Positions 36,101 to 44,473 of a DNA stretch of 64,000 nucleotides are shown here, piece after piece. The notes under the pieces were generated by a model. The model saw nothing but the letters and a program-made list of their open reading frames with translations, was not told where the DNA came from and searched no databases. Origin of the DNA: Mesostigma viride (Eukaryota; Streptophyta; Mesostigmatophyceae; Mesostigmatales; Mesostigmataceae); the NCBI GenBank assembly GCA_009746045.1, contig RPFO01000256.1:1927829-1991828 (forward strand), read 5' to 3'. A program made the position numbers and the translations under genes. How positions within the stretch are numbered: position 1 is the stretch's first letter; each line of letters starts with the position of its first letter.

Positions 36101-39100
36101 CTCCCCGTGCCGTGATACTCATTCAGGACAGGCCTGACATGGGGCACTGATACCTCATCCACAACCTTCCTCTTCAGCACAAATCTCAAAGCAAGCTTCC
36201 TTGATGCTGGGGGACGTCTGTCTGTTGGTGCAGCACACTCAAACTGCAACCACTCCTCCAATGCCTTGGAGAAGGCGAGCTTCCAAGCCTCAAACAAAGT
36301 AGGCGAGCTCATCTCTTGGACCAGCTGGTCATATGTCAAAGGAGAGTGTGCAGCAAGGCTCCTGTGAGTTATGCCAATACTGCTGGGGTGCAACACAGCT
36401 GGAATCACCAAACTGGCCGCTGGGGGCACCTCCCCTTCATCCCATTTTACACCCTTGACCGGCTTGGCCCTGCACCTGACTGGAAATGTTGTCCTGAAAT
36501 TTTCTAGGGGAATCATCCCCCAGCCATCTCTTCTCAGAGCTGTAGCTCTGATAGAAATCCCAGGATTGCCCAGAAAATTCTGACCCAAAATCACAGGGCC
36601 ATCATAGTCCTCTAGGACAAGGAAGGTCACATCCACACCCATGACAGGGGCAGTAACCTCTCCCAACACCCTTAGATGCGTCCTACCACTGAAATCAGAC
36701 ACCCAGGGGCAACTTGGTTCTCCGACCAGCAGTTCTCCTGTATGCTGAGGTCCCATGACAGAAACCTGTGCATTGGTATCTATCTCCATGGCAGCTACCT
36801 CAGGTTCATCCAACTGGACAAGCTTGGACACCTTAGGCTCCTTCTTGGCTCTTTGCAAAGCCTGTACAATATCTGATAGACGCACACCCCTAGGCCTGGT
36901 GTCGGGCCGTTCCGGAGGTGCAGCCTGTCCGCCTGCTTGCCCAACCACCGTATGTGAAGGTACCCCAGGGGCCGGGCCAGGGTCACCCTGAGGGCTCGAT
37001 ACAGCTGTAGCACCCTGATCAGGAAGCTCCACGTCACCCCCGCCTTGTACACCAGCGGGCACCTGGAAGAGGTCTCCTTGATTACCTCCCCGGGGACGGA
37101 TCTTTGACCAGGACAGACGGTGCACTGCTTGGGAGCCATCAATGGCCACCCAGCACTTATGGCCAGCGGCTTCTACTCGGGTCACCACCCCATCATGCCA
37201 GCTGCCACGTTTCCCTGGAAAGCTTGGTTCCTTCCACACAACAACCTGTTGTCCAACGTTAGGTTCTAGGACACTCCAGCCCTTGTCTTTCTGCCTCAGC
37301 TTGAGGAACTTGGCCTCTAGCTTCTCCTTCCATGCCTGCTCAGCATCAGCTGGCAGCATCCTGGTATGCAGCATAAGAGGATTGATGGCAATGTCACCAA
37401 AGAACATGGGAGTCCTCAGGTTCAGCCTGTCCTCCACAGAACGTAGCCATGCAGATGTCACAATGGCAGATGACGTCCTTGGAATCCTCTCCACCAGCAG
37501 CACAGTCTTGATCTCTTGGATGGCTCTCTCCACCACCCCTTGCTGGCCGTGGCTCTCCCTGGGTGTAATCAGCAACTCTGGAAACTCTGGCAGGTTCTCA
37601 CAGCACTCAAACTGAATGTCACACTGCAACAACTCCAACCCAGGGTACCTGCTCCTTGTCAACTTCAGAGCAGCAATCAATGTAGGCTTCTCCATGTCAG
37701 GCAGGATCTCTAGGGTCTTGTACTTGGTATATCTGTCCACTGCCACCAGCAGCTTCAAACCCCTGATTCTCTGAATATCTACCTGCACATGGCCTGGCTG
37801 CAAAATAGGAGTCCTGGCATGAGACTGCTTGGGCTTTCTAGCAACTAGCCTGCACTTGCAAGCTTGAGCAACCTGTTGGCAGATGGAGTACAACTCACTT
37901 CCTCCCAGCCGTCTAGCAACTTGCAAAGACTGAGCTGCATGGCCAAACATGGTATGCAACCTTGAGGCAATGTCATACAAGAGAGAAAACCTTTTATTGT
38001 CATTATTAGCACTCAAGGTATGTACAGATCCCTTATGTACAGGAGGCACCAGGGTCGTGCCTGTCAGACTGTCTCCAGCCCTATCCTCATCCTGACCATC
38101 CTGTGCCAGTCCTGCACGGTCAGAATGCTTCTGAGATCCACCTGGGTCCACATCACCAGGTCCTACCTCAGGCTCAGCACCGCCATGGCGGGCACGTTGG
38201 CGAGTAACCACTGCAGCTACAGCTGGCATACTCTCTGTGGTAACCAAGCTTGCCCCATCGTGTCCAATAGGCTCTTTCACTAGAGCATGGGGCTGCCCCT
38301 CACTGCTGTCACTAGCAGCTTCATTACACACCCCTGGGGGCACCCTCCAGGGTTCAGGGATGTGTGCAGGCTCAAGTCAATGATCAGCAGCCTTGCCCTT
38401 GCCCTTGTCCTGGGATGGACCAGCCTTGTCCTTGCTGCCACCCTGAGCTGGCTTGCTCTGACCTTCCTGCCTCAGGTACGAGGGACACTCATTCCTGAAG
38501 TGACCCTTCCCCTGGCAGAAATAACATTCCACCTGACTGATGTCCCGTGAGGTCCCACTGCTGGGCCCAGCCTTGGGAGGACCACCCACCCTCTTGAAGT
38601 CAAACTGGGACTGTGGATGTCCCGACTTCGGCGGGGTCCCCCGTCCAGCCCTTCTGTCACGCCCCCTCCTGGACCTTCCTCGACCCCTTGAAGAGGTCTC
38701 AGGCCCTCTCGAGGGCGCTGGGCCCCCGTGGCCCGATCCCCTCATGGACTTAACCGTGGGTTCAGTGGCCTCCTCATCACCTGACGAGGGCGCTTACCAC
38801 CCACGTACTTGCCGCTGAAACACTCATACAACTGGTCCGTCATGGCTGCCCAGCCATGGACCTGTCGCATGTGGATGGTCACATTATCCATGGTGACCGG
38901 ATCCAGCTGCAGCGACTTGAGAAAGTCGCCCATGGCCATCCGATCTGCGACGAAGAAGCCCTTGGCCATGGCGTCCTCCCTCAGCTTGACGAAGTCTTCA
39001 AAGGCGTGGACCACTAGCTGCCCCTTGATGGGCTTGTAGTCCAGGTATTCTTGCTTCAGGTGGGACCCATCTATGGTCCTCTTGTCACTCAGGAACGACC

Positions 39101-42100
39101 TGAGTCGCGTCATAAACGCCGCCCAGGTGTCCCCCGCCGCGTGTCGCTCCCGAACAAACTTGAACAGCCGCCTCGCCGACTGCCGTATGTAGGCACTAGA
39201 CGCCAGGATGCGAAGCTTGTCACCGTTGTATATCTCCGTGTACAAGTTCATGTCCTCTAACATCCTCTCAGCATCCCGGGGCTGCCAATTGTCCTTGATG
39301 GACTGAAACTGGCCTAGCACCGCGTACCCCTCAGCCACGTTGGTCGCTTAGGCGCCGCTTGATCTGCGGCTGGCGCGTTCTGACCGCCCTGCGATCCTTG
39401 GCTCTGATTATCTGGCACCTCAGCCTGGTCTCCCAGCGCCTGGCCGTCCCCGCGTCCATCGCGTCCACCGCGTCCATCGCGTCCATCTCGTCCATCCATC
39501 CCAGCGCCGCGCCGCGCGAAGCCCATAAAGCCCGCTTGTTGGTTGATAGCTCCATCCTCCATGATGGCCTCTGTTCAGATCTGCTACAGCCAGCCAAGTG
39601 GCCAAGCAGCAATTAAAGCAATATAAGCTACTGAACAAGAAAGGAAAGTGCCAAGTGTTACCACTCAGGCAAGACCACCACGGCTGGCCCCAGGCGCGTC
39701 CTGGTTCTCCTTGTCGCTGTCGTCGTCGCTGTCGCTCACCACAATCAGCTCTGGCACCCTGCTACCTGCTGCGCCGTCGTCGACCCGCTGTCGGCCCGCG
39801 ATGACTGAATCGTCACCGTTGGTATAGTAGACAGGTGACAACCCGTCGTTGGCACCCCGCGGATTGTATCTTGGCACCTCGTGGTCGCCAAGTGTCTCGT
39901 CGCCTAGCCCAGCGACACCCCCTGCTCCCACCTCAAGGTCACTATCGTACCCAAGAGGTGCAAACTCTTCCCAACGCGTCACACGAACGCGAAGGGGGGG
40001 GCAGTTCCTGAAAAGGAACTCTTGCTCGCTCCGGAAACCTGCCGACTCTTGCCGCGCGCTGTCCTCCGGTGATGGCTTCCGCTGTCGCCCCGACCTCTGC
40101 AAGCCGCCTGTATGCTCCGCTCCGCGTCGTTCACGCCTAACTGGCCCCGCTGCAACACCCTCGTCGCCGATGACGCCTGCGAAAGTACGTGGTACACCCG
40201 CACCCGCTGCTGTCGGTACAAACTCGTGTCGCCCTGCGCCAGCTGCCTCCGCAACCTCGCCTCGCCTTGCCGCCAACTCCGTCCGCACTCGCTCAGCTAC
40301 TGCTGTAATCACCGTCTGGATGCCGACCAAACCGTGAAGCTCCTGCTCGAGGTCGTCGATGCTCCGGTGCTCCGGAATGACGATGGTTTGTACGTGCCGC
40401 AGAATTCGCTCCCAATCTTCGACCTGGTCGTCGACGAATTGCACGAAGCTGCGATTAACAGGCGGACGATCTGCAAGCAATAAAGATAGATCCCGAACGA
40501 CACGACGCAATTCAGGCGAAATCGAACCCCCAGCAGACTGCCGAAACCGGAAATCCTGCTGCCGTTGTTCTTCCTGCACCATTCACCACCGGACGAGCTC
40601 CTCGCGTCGTCAACGCTGCACACCGCAACCGGCAACGACCCTCCTGGCCGTTCCGCTGAGACTGGTTGTAATTTGAGTTAACGTTCTTAGCAAACGCAAT
40701 GTGAAGGATATGGTTGCAATGCAGCAATGTGTGAATATGGTTGGAAACGGAGCTTTGTTAAAATTGGATAATGTTACAGCGCTCACACACTTGAGGCTTG
40801 TACACGCGCTTGCCAAGTCAAGGCACAACACGTGAGGCGGGCTCGCAAGAGATGCCCATTTGGCACTGGCCTATTGTTTATATACTTGTGCACTGTGCTT
40901 GCTAGTCCTGAGCAGCCTAGGAGGCCTGCTCAGTAATAACACCCCCGGTACAGTATTCACTACCTGTACAGCGCCCAGCTCCTATACAGTAGGTCTGCCA
41001 TACAGGCACAGTGACCACAGAGCACAGTCCACAGAGACTATTGCATCTGCACCTAGAAGTCCAGGACTAAGCCTGCGGTACCAACAGACCACAGGTTAAG
41101 GTTCCTATTTCCTGCGTACGACGTATTAATCCAATACCGTCGTAGGTACAGCACCTAATTCCTGTCAGCCCAGGAATTACTGTCGACCCCATATGTCGTC
41201 GGCAAATATTCACGTCCGACTTAGAATAACAGCCGGCTCGCGCTCGCGCGCGACCGGGAAGTCGGAACGCCATAACTTTCTTGATACTTGTCGGAATGAA
41301 CTCGTTCCGGTGCCGCTGGAATCGCAGAGATATGCCGAATCAGGATCACGCCAATGCGCTTGGCGTTAACTCTGTTCTCTCAAAATCCCACTCCTTGTCT
41401 GGTTTCAGCCTAGCGGTTTGTGAATGGCACGGGATCCCCCTACTCACTCCTGTGGCTATGGTGTCTTTGTGGTTTCTGTGTCATTTCCCCTAAATTGCAG
41501 ACCGTCTGGAGGAGAACAGGGCATCCCAGACGCGCAGGTCTGCCACCCCAGTGTCCTTCTTCCACCAGAACGACCACTCCAACCAGGTCCTGTTCCCGTG
41601 GCTGATGGACGCCTTCACCAAGGCCAAGTCGATAATCGAGGCCTGCAAGAAGGAGTGTGGGATCTGCCTGCAAGAAGCCACCTCCTTCGTCACCCTCTGC
41701 CTGCAGGACGAAGAGGTGCACCCCTGCTCCATGCTGATCTGCGAGCCCTGCGCCAGGGACATGCTCCAGGACTTCAACAACAAGTGCCCGTTCTGCCGCA
41801 AGACTCTCCGGGACGCCGGCGGGATGTTGTATGCGCCCAACCACCAGCTGAACAACATAGCTGGTGGGGTGGGGTACAAGGCGTGCAAGCACCCCGGCTG
41901 CTTCACTATCTCGCCCCTCAACGAAGCAGAGGACCACGAGGAGGAGTGTCCTCGCAACAGGTACCGGTGCGAGAACTGCGTCCGGTTCCTGCTTCTGGAC
42001 GGCCGCACCAAGTCGCATCTCGCCGGCTGCGACTTCCAGGGCACGAAGAAGGAGGTGCTCGAGCACATGACGGAGTGCCTCGACGCGGAAACCTCCAAGA

Positions 42101-42509
42101 AGATGGACTCCATGATCCACGCCTTCGACAAGGTGGAGGCCATCCGCTGGTCCATGGAGCACGGTTGCAAGGGCCTGATCAAGCTGATTTCCAACACCGT
42201 GGGGCTGGACGAGGAGAAGGTCATGAAATCCCTGGCCTCGATCCTCTCTGTCTGACTGCTGCTGCGTATCAGCAATCCGCCAGCCAGCCTTCCTCCAGCC
42301 AGCCTTCCTCCAGCCATCCTCCAGTCGAGCCCTCTGTGCCTTCGACCCGCCCCGCCCCGCCAGGCCTGGCTCCTGAGACTGCCATCCCTGTCGACCAGGA
42401 GTCCGTTGATGGCGAGCCTGCGGCCGCTGCTGACGACGAGGAACAGCCGCCTGCGCACCAAGGCGACCCCAACGACCTGGACTGGGCCCTGCGAGGGCTC
42501 GTGCAGTAA
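33197..42509 (+). CDS. RING/TRAF-type zinc-finger protein, two exons around a copia element
   Basis: Exon 1 (33197-33311) starts ATGGCGGCCGTGGC and encodes an Ala/Val/Glu repeat, ending ...ATGGAAGAACCCATAG then GTTTGT. Exon 2 starts at 41501 after TAAATTGCAG; the split codon joins in frame. Exon 2 has a RING (CGICLQEA, CSMLICEPC, KCPFCRKTL), then TRAF/SIAH-type fingers (CKHPGC...H....C and HLAGCDFQGTKKEVLEHMTEC), the build of an E3 ubiquitin ligase. The frame stops at 42253. A Pro/Ser/Glu-rich tail with good coding character continues in the next frame to a stop at 42507 (DLDWALRGLVQ), so a one-base break near 42240 is likely. The 8.0-kb copia element lies wholly in intron 1; without it the intron would be about 160 bp. 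Confidence 0.75.
33205..33275. repeat. (GGCAGT/GGAAGT)n minisatellite in exon 1
   Basis: Hexamer-type repeats encode alternating Ala-Val and Glu-Val near the N terminus of the RING gene. Confidence 0.85.
33343..34038 (-). repeat. 3' LTR of copia element
   Basis: Left-hand LTR; begins AGTTAACG and ends CGTTAACT. Partner at 40676-41371. Confidence 0.93.
34039..34785 (-). other. 3' untranslated part of copia element
   Basis: About 750 bp between the pol stop and the 3' LTR without coding potential, ending at the polypurine tract. Confidence 0.7.
34786..38376 (-). CDS. copia pol: integrase, protease-like, reverse transcriptase, RNase H
   Basis: Unbroken frame of 1185 codons counted from 38343, open back to the TGA at 38377. 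Integrase: LHTMFGH, CKC, then Asp189 (HVQVD), Asp242 (LQCD), Glu272 (GQQGVVER). Next come an SH3-like stretch (WHDGVVTRV) and a retropepsin-like domain at about 515-600 (MEIDTNAQVSVM, VILGQNFLG). Reverse transcriptase: LLDFKRAFLKS (Asp787), LHGDDLHLL (Asp883/884). RNase H: IFVDSS (Asp1027), AECRA (Glu1074), LTDSMG (Asp1112), HIPGEENPADALTK. Integrase before polymerase defines Ty1/copia. The protease normally precedes integrase, and no protease is seen there. The protease triad reads DTN instead of DTG, so its activity is uncertain. Confidence 0.9.
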   Translation of the reverse strand, partial: LEPAHIPEPWRVPPGVCNEAASDSSEGQPHALVKEPIGHDGASLVTTESMPAVAAVVTRQRARHGGAEPEVGPGDVDPGGSQKHSDRAGLAQDGQDEDRAGDSLTGTTLVPPVHKGSVHTLSANNDNKRFSLLYDIASRLHTMFGHAAQSLQVARRLGGSELYSICQQVAQACKCRLVARKPKQSHARTPILQPGHVQVDIQRIRGLKLLVAVDRYTKYKTLEILPDMEKPTLIAALKLTRSRYPGLELLQCDIQFECCENLPEFPELLITPRESHGQQGVVERAIQEIKTVLLVERIPRTSSAIVTSAWLRSVEDRLNLRTPMFFGDIAINPLMLHTRMLPADAEQAWKEKLEAKFLKLRQKDKGWSVLEPNVGQQVVVWKEPSFPGKRGSWHDGVVTRVEAAGHKCWVAIDGSQAVHRLSWSKIRPRGGNQGDLFQVPAGVQGGGDVELPDQGATAVSSPQGDPGPAPGVPSHTVVGQAGGQAAPPERPDTRPRGVRLSDIVQALQRAKKEPKVSKLVQLDEPEVAAMEIDTNAQVSVMGPQHTGELLVGEPSCPWVSDFSGRTHLRVLGEVTAPVMGVDVTFLVLEDYDGPVILGQNFLGNPGISIRATALRRDGWGMIPLENFRTTFPVRCRAKPVKGVKWDEGEVPPAASLVIPAVLHPSSIGITHRSLAAHSPLTYDQLVQEMSSPTLFEAWKLAFSKALEEWLQFECAAPTDRRPPASRKLALRFVLKRKVVDEVSVPHVRPVLNEYHGTGSLPGEELYTPGMLHDTWRILLCLYVGLLNRGAAMSSVLLDFKRAFLKSDPEVARRVWKQDEPYCVEVPAIWKLELHQQFLVILKGLEGLRSSPIIWRLTLQEALISECGLRVSSVDPCLLLAQWEGLPVYASLHGDDLHLLAPTTWLKKFIPVISGKFSLGKELWQEPNKPVVFCGMQATLFRRDGEWSIRLQAGGDYKQTIVKALPEKITQAAGPELRGMWAWFASICGPSLMVHSRMPDEVLEDEKPRVIARLVESTPDLILSGIDFAQPITLEIFVDSSMDARQVTKVRGRSAALFAFYQSRASLFSWYSRLQKRVCISSDVAECRAICEGIQSSLYIKELMLELASVTPWTLQMETLLLTDSMGMVQFVHKQLARSRDLDYLLLKELASLVDLKHIPGEENPADALTKLPHKAPAQYNVLRKLMNADCQVGLSV
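38377..39562 (-). CDS. copia gag (two frame breaks)
   Basis: The start MEDGAINQQAG is at 39562, with a Gly/Arg/Asp-rich region (GRDGRDGRGG). After a one-base break near 39345 comes the gag core (LGQFQSIKDNWQPRDAERML, FVRERHAAGDTWAAFM), typical of copia gag helices. After another break near 38790 comes an Arg/Gly-rich part with the zinc knuckle CYFCQGKGHFRNEC (C-X2-C-X4-H-X4-C). The frame ends with TGA at 38377-38379, in the same frame as pol. Gag packages the RNA into virus-like particles. Confidence 0.78.
39665..40582 (-). CDS. extra ORF between 5' LTR and gag of the copia element
   Basis: 305 codons, intact, starting MVQEEQRQQDF. The N-terminal 110 residues are predicted helical (LRRVVRDLSLLLADRP, DQVEDWERILRHVQTIVI). 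The middle is Arg/Gly/Ala-rich. Near the C terminus lies PELIVVSDSDDDSDKEN, a textbook SUMO-interacting motif (hydrophobic core plus acidic Ser/Asp run). It is not similar to gag, env or any family I recognise. It is on the same strand as gag and close to the 5' LTR, so it would be first on the transcript. It could be an acquired host gene or a fast-evolving accessory protein. Confidence 0.6.
   Translation of the reverse strand: MVQEEQRQQDFRFRQSAGGSISPELRRVVRDLSLLLADRPPVNRSFVQFVDDQVEDWERILRHVQTIVIPEHRSIDDLEQELHGLVGIQTVITAVAERVRTELAARRGEVAEAAGAGRHEFVPTAAGAGVPRTFAGVIGDEGVAAGPVRRERRGAEHTGGLQRSGRQRKPSPEDSARQESAGFRSEQEFLFRNCPPLRVRVTRWEEFAPLGYDSDLEVGAGGVAGLGDETLGDHEVPRYNPRGANDGLSPVYYTNGDDSVIAGRQRVDDGAAGSRVPELIVVSDSDDDSDKENQDAPGASRGGLA
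40676..41371 (-). repeat. 5' LTR of copia element
   Basis: Right-hand LTR; transcription toward lower coordinates is inferred from gag-pol orientation. Confidence 0.93.
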
Positions 42510-43205
42510 CAGTAGACAGCATTAGTGTAGGCATACAGTCAGCCCCTGTTATAGTGACAGATGTCAGGTTTGGGGCTTGGTATTTGTAGACAACAGCCTG
42601 TACGTGACATGTGACAGTGTTATGAAACAGCAAGTCCAGCATGCCTTGGACTGTGACAGATGATGATGTTGATGTTTTATAAAGATGTCGATGTTTGACC
42701 AGTCGCAGTCTGCAAAATTATCTAAGCTGCACATTAATATAATTTGAAGGTAGTTGGGAACAGGCCACGTGGCAGCCACAAAGCCCGGACAGGAGATTCG
42801 CGGCACGCGGACCGGTTTGGCACGGGATACTATGGGATACTTTCGGATATCTGCAGGATATTCCTACGATATATCCGAAATATCCGAAATATCCGAAATA
42901 TCCGAAAATCCCGTGGATATCCAGGAGATATTTTAGATATTTTTATATATTTACGAGATATTTTGGAAATATCTAAAAATATCTTGGAAGATCCCGTGGA
43001 AACCCAGGGGACGACCCGAAATTTTTAGCTTCCAGGGTAGATCCAAGGACGTCCCACCCCCCGGGCCGCCCACCCCCGGGCCCGGGCGAGGCTGGACCGA
43101 AATGGAAGTACAGAGGTCGAGTTAGGATTCAATACTCTTAATTTATTCACAATACTCGCTAATTATAGATTACAATACAGTCGAATACAACACCACTGAC
43201 ATACA
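42510..43205. other. intergenic, with ATATCCGAA repeats
   Basis: At 42820-43010 there are runs of GGATAT/ATATCC words, including four near-tandem ATATCCGAA units (about 42870-42905) and two TCCCGTGGA words. A GC-rich CCCGGGC stretch follows at 43060-43090. No gene is seen. Confidence 0.55.
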
Positions 43206-43706
43206 TCACTCCGACCTGGGCAGGATCATGCCGTGCCTGTACACGTGCGTCTTCGTGAACACCTCCTGGCTGGTCTTGATCCTCTTCACGAGATCATAAT
43301 TCAATAATAAATAACACTTGTATCGTATGAAGAAGGAGAAAGGAGTGTTCTTGACAGGATCCACGTACACCACAACCCCCTTGCGAGCGTACTGGCCCAG
43401 AGTGTTCACGACCATCACGGACTTCGGCTCGAGTTCCTCGTTGCCGAGTCGCACGCGGAGGTCCGCGTCGCTCTCGATGCTGTGAATGATGTCGCTATAC
43501 GGCAGACGGTCCACTTCGAACATGAGTTTGTTCGTTTTGGTGTCTAAAACGAGAGAAGGATCGTCGAATACGAAATGGTCGTAAATCTCGTATTCCACGG
43601 CGGGAGGGTAGGGCGGTTCTGCGAGGATGCGCAGAGCCGTCATGGGCGTCTTCACGTGTCCGGCGTCGTACGCTGGCAGGCCCGTCAACAAGTCCTCGAT
43701 CTCCAT
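43206..43706 (-). CDS. intact unrecognised 166-residue protein
   Basis: Intronless, complete frame from ATG 43706 (MEIEDLLTGLPAYD) to a stop. Composition is balanced and looks globular with beta-rich segments (SVMVVNTLGQYARKGVVVYV, FSFFIRYKCYLLL). No signal peptide or membrane helix is obvious. It shares strand and compact style with the ORFs at 52411-54640, from which it is separated only by the LTR element at 43743-51774. No family is recognised; a structural protein of an integrated virus is one possibility. Confidence 0.6.
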   Translation of the reverse strand: MEIEDLLTGLPAYDAGHVKTPMTALRILAEPPYPPAVEYEIYDHFVFDDPSLVLDTKTNKLMFEVDRLPYSDIIHSIESDADLRVRLGNEELEPKSVMVVNTLGQYARKGVVVYVDPVKNTPFSFFIRYKCYLLLNYDLVKRIKTSQEVFTKTHVYRHGMILPRSE

Positions 43707-43742
43707 CTTCTATTCGTTTTGAGAAAGAGAAGGGATATTTCT

Positions 43743-44473
43743 TGTAACATCCTAGCCCCGGCGTCTAACCTCGGGCCGAGGTAGCACCTAATTCAAATGC
43801 GAAAGATCTTTTCCTACTGGACAGGGGATGCAATGCCAATTTACAATATCGTCATTAATACAAATTATCAATCATGCCAGGGTCGGCTTTACCTAAATGG
43901 GACAAGGTTGAAAAACTAATCACTCCCCAAGGGGAGGGTAGTGACGCTACTCCATAGCTGAGTATCAAGCGCGTCCGAAGGTTGGGCCACCTTCCTTGCT
44001 AATATTCCTTGCCACCGGCTCTGTCCTGACCACACTTCAACAGTGGGCCGACATGGGCCGTCGGGCGCAACCACACAAATAATACTAAGTACGTGGCTCA
44101 CACATTTATGTCCACAATTCCCACTTGTCTTTTGGTCCTACTAAAAGGCGCCGGGCCATCCGGCCCTTAGCAAACATGGTACACACAATTAGGGACGCAT
44201 TCGGCACAATTAAGGGTGCATGCTGGCTGTTGTTGCCACGGGAGGTACTACGCAGCGCAGGTGCTGACCATATACCTAAAGCTACCGGACGGTACCACAT
44301 TGGTTCCGACCGGGTACATGCACAACCGGCTGCACCAAGTCGGTATCATGTATAACTTTCTGCACACTTGTCCAAATTCAGCGGAACCTGGGGCGATTGC
44401 ACGGACGTAATAAACTCTACGTCCAAGCAGTTACGGCGGGAGCGTAACACTACTGTTGCGTTGGGATGCAACA
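43743..44473 (-). repeat. 3' LTR of the non-coding element
   Basis: 731 bp; partner of 51044-51774. Confidence 0.93.

Larger units (their letters stand above)
33343..41371 (-). mobile_element. Ty1/copia LTR retrotransposon, full length
   Basis: 696-bp direct LTRs (33343-34038, 40676-41371; offset 7333) differ at only a few positions and are flanked by the 5-bp target duplication CTGTT (33338-33342, 41372-41376). LTR ends are the inverted octamer AGTTAACG...CGTTAACT instead of TG...CA. On the minus strand the order is 5' LTR, extra ORF, gag, then pol with integrase, protease-like domain, reverse transcriptase and RNase H, 3' LTR. A purine-rich stretch (AAGAAAAGAAAGGATTGG) abuts the 3' LTR as polypurine tract. 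No TGG-type primer site is seen next to the 5' LTR. Similar LTRs indicate a recent insertion. Confidence 0.92.

Noticed and set aside
41424-42509. 361-codon plus-strand frame as the RING gene product
   Set aside because: Most of it is an out-of-frame shadow of the RING/TRAF frame; only its last ~85 codons look like true coding sequence (the C-terminal tail).
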